This document shows, one piece after another, positions 22,101 through 31,883 of a DNA stretch of 64,000 nt. The translations under genes were made by a program, and so were the position numbers. Source of the DNA: Epichloe hybrida (Eukaryota > Ascomycota > Sordariomycetes > Hypocreales > Clavicipitaceae); the NCBI GenBank assembly GCA_019022495.1, contig JAFEKR010000001.1, forward strand, positions 7,936,001 to 8,000,000. The letters are read 5' to 3'. Every line of letters starts with the position of its first letter. Within the stretch, counting starts at the first letter, position 1. Below the pieces are notes generated by a model that searched no databases, was not told where the DNA came from, and worked only from the letters and a program-made list of their open reading frames with translations.

Positions 22101-24012
22101 CCAGTCCGCTGCTAACTTCGTCAACGCAGCACACGGCACTTCCGCCAGTCAACATCATGCCGAGTTGTAGTTTTCTCTTTTGCCCACCCGATAGTGTCTT
22201 TGACAAAGCCTTGCGTTTCGGCAGAAGATCAACGGCTTTGATGAGGTCGAGAATCTCTTCTTTACTGGCCCGAGCTTCTGGGGCTTTCAGTCGGTTGAAG
22301 ATTGTCAGATGCTCTTCAACAGTCAAGTCATCCCAGAGAACGTTCTTCTGTGGCGCGATTCCTAGTCCACCTCTTCCATCAATGGTGATGGATCCACTCG
22401 TTAGTCGATGCAGGCCAGCAATCGCATCGAGGGTGGTGCTCTTGCCGCTGCCATTTGCTCCTAGCAAAGCAACGATTTGACCCTTTCCAGCCTGCAGACT
22501 CAGTTCGTTGACGGCTATAACAGATTTGCGAGGGTTCGACTTGGTTGAGAACAAGCGGGAAAAGAAGCTTGGCTGATATATTTTGGTAAGTCTATCCAGC
22601 TGCACGGCGATTTCACTGTGGTTCTCATCATGGTTGTTCTGTGCCCGCATTTCGCGACCTTGGGCAGAAACTCCGTAGAGCTTCTTCTCCACCAATGCAG
22701 CGATCAACGGGTAGACGAAAATATGAACTACGAGAATGACGAAGAAGACGATGCCTGGCATTTCCCATGGGCTATTTGGAGGGTTCTCGAGAAGGTTTGT
22801 GGCCCTGTCTCTCCTCTCAAACCTCGCCATCAAGGTGAGAAAGTAGACATATGTGCAGGGGGTGAAGAGAACAGACAAGATAGCAACGGGACCAATCTTG
22901 GGTTGCGTTAATGCTTGGGCAAGAATGCCAAGGAGGAGAATGGCGAGAATGGCGGTAATTCCACTGAGCTGCGCTTTCTTGAAGAAGGAAGCAAACAAGA
23001 TTGACATGGAGGCAAGGGCAAGTCCGGCAAGCAAATGAAAAATGAGCACGATAGCTGTACTGGTGTTCGCAAAGACACCATGGCGGATGATGATGGAGCC
23101 AACAATCCATGCAGGAGCATACACAATAGAAAAGGACAAATGATGCGCAACAATGCGGGCAGCCTGGGCCATCCAAGGTCGACGGACAGGCATCATGGCA
23201 TCGATAAGCTGAGACATGCCACTTTCGCGCTCGGTAGCCATAAATCCAGTGAGGTGGTAGCTGATCCAGATGATGTTGGCAATGAATGCGACGGCCATAA
23301 AGTTGATGATGGCCCTGTGGTAAATCTCACGGACTTTTTCATCGCGCTGTTTCTGACTCATGCTGGTGAATGCTAGCTCCTCGGTCTTGGCCAGCGGATC
23401 CGAGTTGGAGTCGTTGAGACTGGCAATGGCCGAGTCAACAACACGCTGTACGGGTAGTAGATAAATCTGCTGTACATTGTCCGATTTTTCGACATTGAAC
23501 TTGACTGGCTCGTTCCAGAATGCAGCGTCGGTTCGAATTGTGTAGTTCCAGAGGCCACCAGGTCCCTCGTTTGGTGATGAGCGCATGACAATGGCCGCGA
23601 AGCAGGCTGTTACTCCTCGCAGGCTGCTGCGGCATTCTGTAGTGAGATCATTTTCGCTATTAAGCCTGACAAGCTTCATGGATCCATCCATAGTGACGGC
23701 GTTTGCGACCTTGTCAAGAACGCGGTCGATGTCGCCTCCGCTATAACCATTGTTGACCAGCACCACCTTGTCTCGCCCACTGCTTCCAGCGGCGCGAAAA
23801 GCATCAGTCAGGTTTCTCACGGGCTGTATTGTGCTGAAGCCGTATTTCGCAGGAGGCACGAAAAGATTCTTAGCAAAAGTGAAGAATGCTGCGAGGACGA
23901 TTGGTAGTACGAATGCCATGATGAGACACAAGGTAAAGTGTCGAAAGAGGAGCCATCGAAAATTCTTGGACATTAATGTCCAGATCTGTTTCCGAAGCAC
24001 CATGATGGGCAT
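19102..24012 (-). CDS. ABC transporter, subfamily A, full-size
   Basis: One uninterrupted frame of 1636 aa from the ATG at 24012 (MPIMVLRKQIWTLM). The open frame extends 28 codons further to a GTG, which a eukaryotic gene would not use; a small upstream exon cannot be excluded. Order: first membrane domain (one helix near residues 20-45, a large exofacial loop, then a helix cluster about 245-450); first nucleotide-binding domain (Walker A GANGSGKST near 522, signature LSGGQKRKLQLG, Walker B ending in CVDEVSSGLDP); second membrane domain (about 835-1230); second nucleotide-binding domain (Walker A GPNGAGKST near 1302, signature LSGGNKRKLSLG, LLDEPSSGLD and an H-loop TTHSMEEAD). Both ATP sites look complete. 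ABC-A proteins move lipids or lipid-like molecules; the substrate here is unknown. Confidence 0.93.
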   Translation of the reverse strand: MPIMVLRKQIWTLMSKNFRWLLFRHFTLCLIMAFVLPIVLAAFFTFAKNLFVPPAKYGFSTIQPVRNLTDAFRAAGSSGRDKVVLVNNGYSGGDIDRVLDKVANAVTMDGSMKLVRLNSENDLTTECRSSLRGVTACFAAIVMRSSPNEGPGGLWNYTIRTDAAFWNEPVKFNVEKSDNVQQIYLLPVQRVVDSAIASLNDSNSDPLAKTEELAFTSMSQKQRDEKVREIYHRAIINFMAVAFIANIIWISYHLTGFMATERESGMSQLIDAMMPVRRPWMAQAARIVAHHLSFSIVYAPAWIVGSIIIRHGVFANTSTAIVLIFHLLAGLALASMSILFASFFKKAQLSGITAILAILLLGILAQALTQPKIGPVAILSVLFTPCTYVYFLTLMARFERRDRATNLLENPPNSPWEMPGIVFFVILVVHIFVYPLIAALVEKKLYGVSAQGREMRAQNNHDENHSEIAVQLDRLTKIYQPSFFSRLFSTKSNPRKSVIAVNELSLQAGKGQIVALLGANGSGKSTTLDAIAGLHRLTSGSITIDGRGGLGIAPQKNVLWDDLTVEEHLTIFNRLKAPEARASKEEILDLIKAVDLLPKRKALSKTLSGGQKRKLQLGMMLTGGSAVCCVDEVSSGLDPLSRRKIWDILLAERGKRTLILTTHFLDEADLLADHIAILSKGTLRAEGSSAQLKDRFGGGYRIHVHKNPHNTYTPGVQGVRRKDSFDLVTYTAPTSHLAAQVIRTLEENNISDYRFSGPTIEDVFLQLAEEIRDEEAYRGIGADAAKEDGGSAEQDTSSHDGSSHRQSQGLKLLDGKRVGYPRQAMILLRKRIVVLKRNWLLYLVAFILPIFAAALTSLYVRGKPQTGCTAADQASSSSTEDAFTQVSDDTKIVFLAGPTAKLSTSLISDLLQPIFKGSRGGSTIGSAALRNLQLVDTFDAWQQYIEDNYGKVTTALWLGDGNSTPSFGWAANLFITSSITAQQFLDVIATNTSIATTWSSFDVPFNPGIGDALNLVIYMCLALACYPAFFSLYPSNERRRFVRALQYSNGVRPFPLWAAYALFDFCFALVASAIVTALWAGLSDVWYHLEYVFVVFFLHGLASVLLSYVVSLFAKTQLGAFAWAAAYQAVFFLGYLIAYVCIVTYVQVSKIDSALLLSHFVISVFAPICSATRALFLATNLFSTACDGDELSTNPGALTAYGGPILYLIIQCFVLFGLLLWLDGGSVGSSFRRLLERNKQTETSQELDEEVANELTRVTRSGQIQEGLCVMHLAKSFSKNTAVDNVTFGVKRGEVFALLGPNGAGKSTIISLIRGDIKPSRNGGDIFVEGKSVINDLAAARNHLGVCPQIDALDQMTVREHLEFYARVRGISDVEHNVSAVLQAVGLEAFDSRMGHALSGGNKRKLSLGIALMGNPSVILLDEPSSGLDAASKRIMWRTLAATVSGRSILLTTHSMEEADALAGRAGIMARRMLALGTPDDLRHRFGDLLHVHLVSSTAPRTTDEEMQSVIHWIRDRLPSARVEAKTYHGQLRFSVSAGDVIPLVQQSRRVSAENNIVPHDRDAAPAAHQGSAIGQLAVILEDNKQKLGIGHYSVSPTTLDQVFLSIVGQRNVREEDYDEKKKNWWWSKRTKSEAS

Positions 24013-25449
24013 TAGAGAACGAGCCCAAAGACTGTGAGGCTTCGCAAATTGGGAGCGGTCGTCTGTACTTGTAGTCGGAGGAGTATACGCATACACCGGA
24101 GACTCTTGCTCGAATATCGACTATATCATGGCACCGGGCCAAGGGAGCTCACTCGGGTCTAGCAAACGGATTGATTCGTCTTGAAGTCTGACATGTTTGA
24201 CTGGGAAACCGGGTTCGCGATGGTAACACGCGTGGAGGGAAGGGGCTCGAGAGTTGTTGGGTAGGTGGCTGAGCATAGGATGATAATGCAGACGCTGACA
24301 ATCACGTACGTTCTGCTCAACAGAAGGGCAAAGTAGCGCTAGTAGATATGGCGAAATGGCAATATGTCGGGGGCGACAAATGGGAGAGCAGAGAAGAAGG
24401 TTTGTGTACAATCAACGATGGGGTGAGATCTGGAATGAGCCACGGAAGACCAGTGGGTAAAAGGCTTGATTGGACCTTCCGCAGTTGGCCATGTCGCGTC
24501 AGCTTGGCAATCCTTGGCAAGCCTATTGTTTGACGGAGTCATCGAGCCGATCGCGTGGTGCAAGTGTATGACGATGGATAAGCGGGACTCCATACTAAGT
24601 AAAGGTGTTCGGTATTTAAGGTGCCTAGCTCGGACTGGAGGCAGCATCTTGACAACAACAACAACAACAACAGCAACAACAACGACAAGACGCTTGTTGC
24701 TAGGCAGTTCACCGAGCCCTTGGCACCTGATTTCGACAGCGCCGGCTACGCAATGCATCTGTCAAAGTCGGAGAATAGAGGGGTTTATTTATGTATAATT
24801 TATCAAGCTGAAATCCTCCGAGTGGATACAAATCCACGTTGGGGTTACACTCGCATCCAGGGTGGAGAACTGGCAGAATGGTTGGCATATGCAATACGTC
24901 CGTATTATATTAGTAGGCCTGTTAGTATAATGCATTTAACGTGGCTACTAATATAAGGGTCCTGATGCGGGGATCCTAACGGGCTTGTTAACAGGCTTGT
25001 TAATTATATTAAGACGTTCAAGCTTTTCTTTTCCCTCTAGGGGCCCTCTGGGAGCCCTGCCGTGGGCCGCCTGCGGCGAGCTCCTCCTCCTTGCCACCCC
25101 CCAAAAAAAAAGCGGTTATGAGAGGCAGAAAAAAATTCTTAACTTGGTCGTTGAAGAGTATGTCTTGTGTAGCCAGACAAGACGGCCTCATCTTAATAAA
25201 GAGGAAAGCGGGCAGCTGCTTCGCACAGCTCCCTTTCCCTGACCTCCGCAGATGCTTCGCTTTCCCTGATTATACCACTGTATGTTATAGGGCATATACA
25301 TACTGCCCATAATAGCCCCCATAGCCCCTTGACTTCCGACTTCCTGACTACAAGTGTGAATCCGCACTAATACACTTTAGCTTTTAGCTTATGCCCAATA
25401 CCCAGCACCCCAAGCTGCAAGGTTCACTTCTTCTCGACCAGGTTTTCTC
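24013..25449. other. AT-rich intergenic island beside a broken F-box gene
   Basis: The right part (about 24780-25400) is AT-rich and compositionally unlike the flanks, with an inverted repeat (24906-24955), a near-duplicated GGCTTGTTAA motif (24982-25006) and a GC-rich patch at 25037-25085. A CAA-type trinucleotide repeat lies at 24652-24690. It resembles the debris of an old mobile element, but I cannot recognise any transposase, terminal repeat or target duplication. The left end should contain the promoter of the ABC transporter. Confidence 0.5.
24906..24955. repeat. perfect 11-bp inverted repeat (hairpin)
   Basis: Arms TATATTAGTAG (24906-24916) and CTACTAATATA (24945-24955) are exact reverse complements with a 28-nt loop. 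They may be the remnant of a small foldback element or chance in AT-rich DNA. Confidence 0.75.
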
Positions 25450-26784
25450 TCATCTTGCCAAAGCATCTTCTTTCCGCATCTGCCTGAGAGACTCAGGGTC
25501 GACCACCGGCCCCGGCAGCTGCAACAACGCGAGCCACTCCGCGTGCGAGTTGACATGGTTCTCAATTAACTCTGCTGGCTTTGCGATCAAGTCATACGTG
25601 GTGAACGTCTTGGAAACCTCTTCCCATGCGCTGAGCACCTGCGCCGGGATCTGGTACGTCCAGCTTCCACGCCAAGCGACGAAGGAAGAACCGTGCTTCA
25701 GCTGGTATATGAACGCACCAGCTTGACCCTCTTGTGCGTTCCAGAGGACCATTTCCCGTAGTTGTGGCATCCTCAGTGCCACGCGGCCAGCACTCTCAAG
25801 CATCTCGCCCATCTTGCTTGCAGTCTCTTCATCCTGCGAATCGTGATATGCGAGCTTGTCGGAGGTGAGGGCGAGATATCGCAGGTTCTCCCAGATCCAA
25901 TGGGGACTACAGACTGAAAAACGTGCTTGCTTCCGCAAGAGACGCAGCAGCGAGATTCTCGAGGCTGAGACTTCTCTTGGCCAAGGCCATGGCGATCCTG
26001 TCGTCCGGGACCGTGAGCACACCGGCAGGACCATGTGCGCCCTTTCGAAGCGCGGTGATGTGTTTGGCGTTCCAGTCTTGGAATAGAGTAAGCCTCTTCA
26101 GATCCTTAGGAAGACAGTATTCTAGGAGACTCTCGTATTCTTATACAGGAGGTCAGAATTCGGTACCAGGTACAATACAAAACCTTGGATCGAGGGGAGA
26201 ATGGAAAGAAAACAGAGAAACCCACCGAGGTCATACAACTCCTGAATACTAGCATGCCACACCCTCCATCGCTGGGCGAATGGATACTGAATTCCAGCGT
26301 CAGGTTGCTTTGGGCAGGATACCAGTCGGACAAGATGTTGAAGAGCTTCTCGATGTTCTTTCCGATGATCGTGTCGGCCGCGGACGACTCGTGCGTGGAA
26401 GGTTTCCTGTTGCAGAGCCTGCACGTATACTCTGGGAGTTCCATGTGCAGCCAGACCTTTTGGACGAGCTGCCGTTGCCGAATGACCATGGCGCCAAAGG
26501 TGTGGAGGCACGACAGCTTCAGCTTCAACCTTCGGAAGTTTGTACTCTTCAAGCACGTATTGCCATTCGCTGCAGACAGAGGCGTATTTTGCCCATCCAG
26601 ATCCTGTCCCGGGAAGGAAGCGCAGGATTAGGACGCGTATTTCGGCGGCAAGGTTATACCAGGATGTTGGCAAACGCATTTGGTCGGGGCTCTGGAGTTG
26701 TTGCCTCTGGCCAAGTAGCTTGCCCATGGCCATGGTCGTACGATAGTGCATAGTCAGTACGAAGGAGTCAGAAAAGAGAGACAA
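25450..26784 (-). pseudogene. broken F-box protein gene (DUF6546-like)
   Basis: Reading the complement from about 26740, an F-box-like start (LAAEIRVLILRFL) runs into YASVCSEWQYV. The expected continuation (NFRRLKLKLSCLHTFGAMVIRQRQ) is then one frame over, so one base is extra or missing near 26560. That frame continues to IHSPSDGG (about 26270). The next recognisable block (LPKDLKRLTLFQDWNAKHITAL, from about 26110) leads to LENLAAASLAEASTFF. There, at a T run near 25930, the frame shifts again into SPHWIWENLRYLALTS, which continues to a stop at 25450. A middle segment usual for the family also seems missing. The motif order matches, as I remember it, the fungal F-box proteins with a C-terminal DUF6546. 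The breaks suggest a decayed gene; sequencing error at the T run is an alternative for one of them. Confidence 0.6.
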
Positions 26785-27249
26785 TGAAGAAGAAGAAAAG
26801 TCGACAACTTTCCACCAGTTTCACCAAATATCTGACAAACAGAGGCACTCACAGTCAAGTTAAGAAATTTCGTAGAAGATTAAAATATAAAAGCGCTATC
26901 TCATTCTCTGGACCTAACCACGGTAGAAATAATGTCAAAAAGCCAAGAACAGCACCAAGGCAAAAAGATTTTACACTCCGCAGGCACCTTTTCTTTCCTT
27001 CCTTTCATTTTTTTTAAAAAAAAGAGGCGTGGCCATCTGCGTGGGGTTTACATCCGAGATGGCTTCCCAAACCGTTGGCCAGCTTTAGCACAGCAAGCTG
27101 TACTGCCCGCCGAACCTTAACACAAGGGCGTCTAAGCGTTCTCGAATGCTCTCATGCATGACAGTGTATAAAAGTGCTAGGGGTATCCAATTGCCTACAT
27201 AAAACGCGATTCGAATTTTTTTTTCTCCCCCAATCCACGCCTCTAATGA
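26785..27249. other. spacer without a visible gene
   Basis: It lies between the F-box relic and the Rad4-like gene, downstream of the latter's stop. A-rich and T-rich runs near 27010-27025 and 27218-27226 probably belong to the 3' flank of the Rad4-like gene. No coding pattern is seen. Confidence 0.6.
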
Positions 27250-29760
27250 TTACTCCATCAGGAAACCACCTCCCTCGTCATCGTCAACAACCATGTCAAA
27301 CTCATCAGTCGCATCACTTTCCGCATTCGCCAGCTCCGCCTCCATCTCGGCTTCCCTGTCCGCCTCTTTCCGCTCTTCCTCATCGACGCCACTCCAAATT
27401 CGTTCCCGAATGCGCAGACCCGTGAGTAGCCTTCTCCACATCTTCAAGGCGGCCAGGCTTTTGCGCTCGTTTTCCATCTCCTGCTCTGCGTCTTCCATGC
27501 CGTCTATGGCAAGCCAGATAGCCTCTTGGAATTCTTCCGCCACGATGACTCCGTTGAGCACAGCTGTGCCGTGACGGCCCTTGAACGAAAACCCCGTTAA
27601 TGCAGGCGCGTAGTCGACCCCGACTATGAATGCCGCTCGCGCAGCGTGCTCGTGAATAATGTGTACGCCCCCCCTGGGTATCATGCTTGGAACGTAAGCG
27701 TCTATGTTGCCGAATTTGTTCTTGGGCACGCGGCCGTTGCGGACTGGTGGTGGCTCGTAGAGTTCCGTTTGCTCCGTGGTGTAGACCGGCACGCCGGCGT
27801 CATCTTCCCTGTGTGTCTCCGCATCATCGTGTCTTGCGGCCCTGGGACGAGCCCTCCTTGGTACCCATTTGGCAGGCATCTCGTTGGGCTTCACCTCTCG
27901 TCCCATGCGGTACCATTTGTCTGCGCTCCTGGCGATACGAACGTCTTTACGCCGGTAGATCTTTTCCAGGAGTCCTCGACTGCCGGCGCTTATTGTTCCC
28001 GATGGCCTTGCTTCTGGTGCGAGAACCTCGTGCCGACGCAGGTGCCGTTCCAGCGCGTACACAGGGTGATCCTTAAAGTCCTGTACATTCTTCGGCATAG
28101 GCTCTTGAGCTTCCACCCCGGCAAGCTCGTTGTCCTCAATCTGGTCCAGATCTGTGGCTCGCCGACGCCCAAAAGGCTTCATGGCCTTGCGCCACCATTC
28201 ACCGTTGTCATTCAGGGCCGTCTCAACCCGCAATTTACGCGACTTGGCAGTATATGCTTTTGCATACCGTCTCGTCACGTCTTTGGCCGTGCCATCGGCC
28301 TCGAAAGCCACAACGTAAGAGAGGCTATTCTCCCTGTCTGTTATGGGCGGCTCGAACACCTTTGGTTTCCAGAAGGAATGTGTAACCACGGGATCGACAG
28401 GTTGCCACTTTTGGTGTCCCTCATCTAGAACCTCCACCCAGTAGATGGGATGAGCAGATTCGCGAATCCGCACGGGGTCGTTGAACGTCCTCTGTGACCT
28501 AGGCGGTGCTGATACAGGTTCAAAGTTGTACGTTGTAGCATTCGGGTGACCCAGCCTTCGTCTCGCCGTCGACGTACCGGGAGATCCACGTGATGCACTC
28601 GTGCTGGCTGCCAGGGCCTCGTATCTCGCCAGGGCCTCTTGAGCACGCTGTTTGGTGGTAGTTTTGGAACCTGGTTTGGCCGAGTTGTGTCTCGGCAGTG
28701 TTGGCCCACTAGAAACACATGCCAAAGGCTGCAGTGAGCAGACCAATCTCGCTCGAACCCCGACGCTTCTTAACATGGCACAATACAGTTGGGCGCCGAC
28801 ATCCCGTGAGCCTTGGAGTCGTTTCGACGCTTCGCGGAACTCGGCGCGATCCAAGCATGAGTCCATATCCGTTGGTGGTTCATACTAAGGTTTTGTACTT
28901 GTCAGTAGTGTTTTCGCCGCAAAATATATCATCTTTGAACTCACGTCTTGCAATTGAGTCACGTCTTCCGCCCACAGGGCTCTTCGAATTCCCCGTTCGG
29001 TAATCACGAACTTCGTCTTCCACATTTCGACGCTTTGCTTCAGGCCATTTTTCAGGCTCTCCGCCTGTCCGAATTGCGGTAAGCGGGGACTCGGAGTAAG
29101 GTAATTGACCGTCTTCTCATTCAGGTGCGGCCGTAATGATTCTTGAACGCGTGCATCATTGCACCAGTGATTTCTGCGTGACACATGCGACAAAAGACAG
29201 ACCAAGTGGGTTTTATGAATATCTATGCGACGCTCTCGTTCTTCCTTCGAAATCGGTCTGCGCCGCTCGCCGTGGCGTTTGGAGGGCGAAGTTGCCGCCT
29301 TTTGCGCAGTCAAGTTGAGTTCGAGGAGACTGTTTTGCTCAGTAGAAGTACTTGGCTCGGCAAGTGGCGCAGCGAAGTCGACATTTTCGAACTGTACAGC
29401 TTCGTCGTCGTCGTCTTCGTCATCATCGTCGTCGTCATCAGAGCCCAGTTCCATGGTTTGAACAGTCGGCGACGGGATAATTACATCCTGGAACTCGATG
29501 TCCTTGTCGCCATCCTCACCGCTTTCCTGGGCATCTGGCTGTGGATGTTCCTGACTAGAAACGGTTTCTGCTTCGCGATTGGCTTCTTGTCGGGGTTCCG
29601 GTCGCCTGCGCTTCAGCGGCCGTTCCGTCGCACTCTGATCCGGGGTCGATACTCCCGCCTCCACCAACATTTGTTGGTAAACATTTGGCTCGGCATTGCT
29701 CCCTCCAGCCGCTGTGCGTCTCGAGCTCCTGGTGGCAACACTGCGCTTGGATGCGACCAT
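27250..29760 (-). CDS. RAD4: Rad4/XPC-type DNA damage recognition protein
   Basis: Exons on the complement, 29760-28945 and 28884-27250, are separated by a 60-nt intron with GTGAGT and CTACTGAC..TTAG and give 816 aa in phase. The N-terminal 160 residues are basic/acidic and disordered, with an Asp/Glu run near 105-120. The transglutaminase-like fold spans about 170-530 and includes the family's typical segment GAQLYCAMLRSVGVRARLV just after the intron and YWVEVLDEG..KWQPVDPV further on. Three beta-hairpin domains follow: BHD1 from about 546 (HPVYALERHLRRHEVL), BHD2, and BHD3 from about 667 (VPKNKFGNIDAYVPSMIPRG). The tail is acidic (DEFDMVVDDDEGGGF). Rad4/XPC with Rad23 recognises helix-distorting lesions and starts nucleotide excision repair in the nucleus. 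The paralogue (Rhp41 or Rhp42 type) is not distinguishable here. Confidence 0.94.
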
Positions 29761-30689
29761 AGTTACATAGTGCGTGTCTGGTAGCTCAAGGTCGTGAGGG
29801 CACGGCGTGGTGAAGTTGTCGTCGGTCTAATCGTCACAGATGCACCCGGTGGAGCTTGAAAGTCGGATCGGATCCTCTTGCGTCATAAGCTGCGCGATGT
29901 GGTGCGCGGAATCACGTGGGCCCATCTAATTGTTGATGTTGATGGGAAGCATGAAGACACACTTCAACAAGTTCAAAATTGTTCATCCCTCGTATAGAAA
30001 ATTCAAAAGAAATGCGAAACTCGTGGAATTTTCTATTGCCGTGACAATGTGTCGGTTCAGGTTGCAATCTGAGTAGAGTCCTAGGCCGGCTGAGGTTTTG
30101 TTAAACGTGTTGTCAATCGAGTTGAGATAGCTCGCAGTACAGAATTAGTCGCACAGATTCCACCAACTTGTGTTGGTCCATCTGTTCAATTTGACGAGAT
30201 AGATGCCAACTTTTTTTAATACAAATCCATCTTCTTGCGCCCCCCTTTTGTGTTATGAACAAGGCCATACGTTGTTATACCTCGTCCAAAGATACAATGT
30301 CTGTTCATTGCTCCGACTTGTCCGAATGTCGATGGGCCAGCCACTCACAGAGCAGGCCGAAGTCGCACCGAGTGGCCAAGTCGGCTGCGCCTATTTTTTC
30401 GTGCAACAACAGATTAATGTGGCCGCAAAACTTGTCCTCTGCTCACACGCACGATTAGAATATCGCGCCACAGTATCACGAGACGACTCTTCTAAAGCCG
30501 ATTGTATCTGATGGGCGCCATTTATTCCTCAGGCTTTGTTTGATCATCGCTCCGAAACTAACCATACGCAGGGCAAACGAAAGCATAAATATCAGATACT
30601 GGTATTTGAGCAAAATCAACTGAAACAACATTCATCGCGTTTGCTACTCCGAACTCCATGACGTCAAATCTTCATCATCACTCTTCGAT
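29761..30689. other. spacer upstream of the Rad4-like gene
   Basis: It contains the presumed Rad4-like promoter on its left and the 3' flank of the mitochondrial carrier on its right. Frames are short (at most about 100 codons, non-ATG starts) and show no family features. No repeat or RNA gene recognised. Confidence 0.65.
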
Positions 30690-31745
30690 TCACTTCGTCA
30701 ACCAGCCGAGATAGTCGGCAACAATCAATGTCACCATGCTGCCAAGCGTCAGTCTTTCAGATATTACCGATCGGGGATCGGGCTACACTTACGCGTGGGG
30801 GGCGATGCGGACATAATAGGTGCCGAAGCCGCGGTAGAATCTCAAGAGACCTTCTTGTTTGGCTACCTTGGTGAAGCAGTCTGCCATGCCCTTGTAGGGA
30901 AGCTTTCCATCGGGACCCCGGGATTGCTTCTGAAGTCGCGTCTTCACAAAGTCAAATGGCAAGCTGAAGAAACTGGCAAAGAATCCGGCAATGGCGCTGG
31001 CACTGAGGGTCTGGGCCCGTGCGGATAGATCGGTGTTCTTTTTCAGCTGCGCCTTGGCCTCGCTGAAGAAGGCGAGTTGGCCAAAATTCAGTGCCATGGC
31101 ACGTACGACGGTTGGTGCAGCACCAGCCCACAGGGCACCGACACCTTCGCTTTTGGCGATGCACGATAAGGCATCGATGACAGATTTGTAATTCTTTCGC
31201 TCTGCCAAAGGCTTGAGGCCATCAGTCTGCATCCGAATGAGAGCCAGGTCGGCGGGATTCCCGATCATGGCGGCCAAACCTCCTGCGGTCAAGCCCGCAG
31301 TAGCTCTGTCTGCAAACCCAACTTCTCGACCCTGACCAGTGGCTCGTATTTTCAACGATCCCATAAAGGTGTCGAAGAATCCCAAACGGGCAGTTGTATA
31401 TACTGCTTGTCGCAAAAGACCTGCAGACAGACCAGTATACAGATCGAGCACCTTGCCGCTGGCGATGATCTGTCTGGTGACGGAGAGCGGAGTGGCTCTG
31501 GGGCCGCCGGAGCTGCCTTCACCAGCGAGTTGAATTCTGACCTTGACCATGTCGACTGGTTGTATCACAAAGGTGGCCACCATACCGCTGAGTCCGCCAT
31601 TGATGAAGGGCAGGGCGGCTCTGATGTATGGAGTGTGGAGGAGGTCGTGAGAAACGGCCATTCCATCAGCTCTTGCAGCAGCAATTATTTCCGAGGTCTT
31701 GTTACGAGCTGATTCGGCGGCTTGCCTTACTGAACCACCTGCCAT
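30690..31745 (-). CDS. mitochondrial carrier, 2-oxoglutarate/malate type
   Basis: Exons on the complement 31745-30793 and 30738-30690 join in phase to 333 aa. The last exon is only 49 nt and supplies MVTLIVADYLGWLTK, which completes the sixth helix. Three mitochondrial carrier repeats are visible, with signatures PVDMVKVR, PADLALIRM and PFDFVKTRL, and the conserved GL..G/FY.G blocks after each. The middle signature's PADLALIRMQTDG is typical of the oxoglutarate/dicarboxylate branch. The product should sit in the inner mitochondrial membrane and exchange dicarboxylates; exact substrate is inferred from family resemblance. An about 40-residue N-terminal extension precedes the first helix. The start ATG is in good context (CACAATGGC). 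Confidence 0.92.
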
Positions 31746-31835
31746 TGTGAAGAAGCTTGACTGTTGTGTTGAGTCGAATTACGAAGGGCTATGCGTTGGA
31801 GAAGATGGCGCGAAGCTGCAGCTCGAGTAGAATAC

Positions 31836-31883
31836 CTGAAACACAGATTGGTTAGCTACGGGGCAGATCAGAAAGTTCCATAC
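31836..31883 (-). other. candidate 5'-UTR intron of the carrier gene
   Basis: On the complement, GTATGG at 31883 and CTAACC..TTTCAG ending at 31836 define a 48-nt intron with a well-placed branch site, about 90 nt before the carrier start codon. Stop codons lie between it and the ATG, so the flanking exon would be leader sequence. There is no transcript support here. Confidence 0.4.

Noticed and set aside
24013..24096. 28-residue N-terminal extension of the ABC transporter
   Set aside because: It begins at GTG and has no ATG before an in-frame stop; the next ATG (24012) fits the usual family start.
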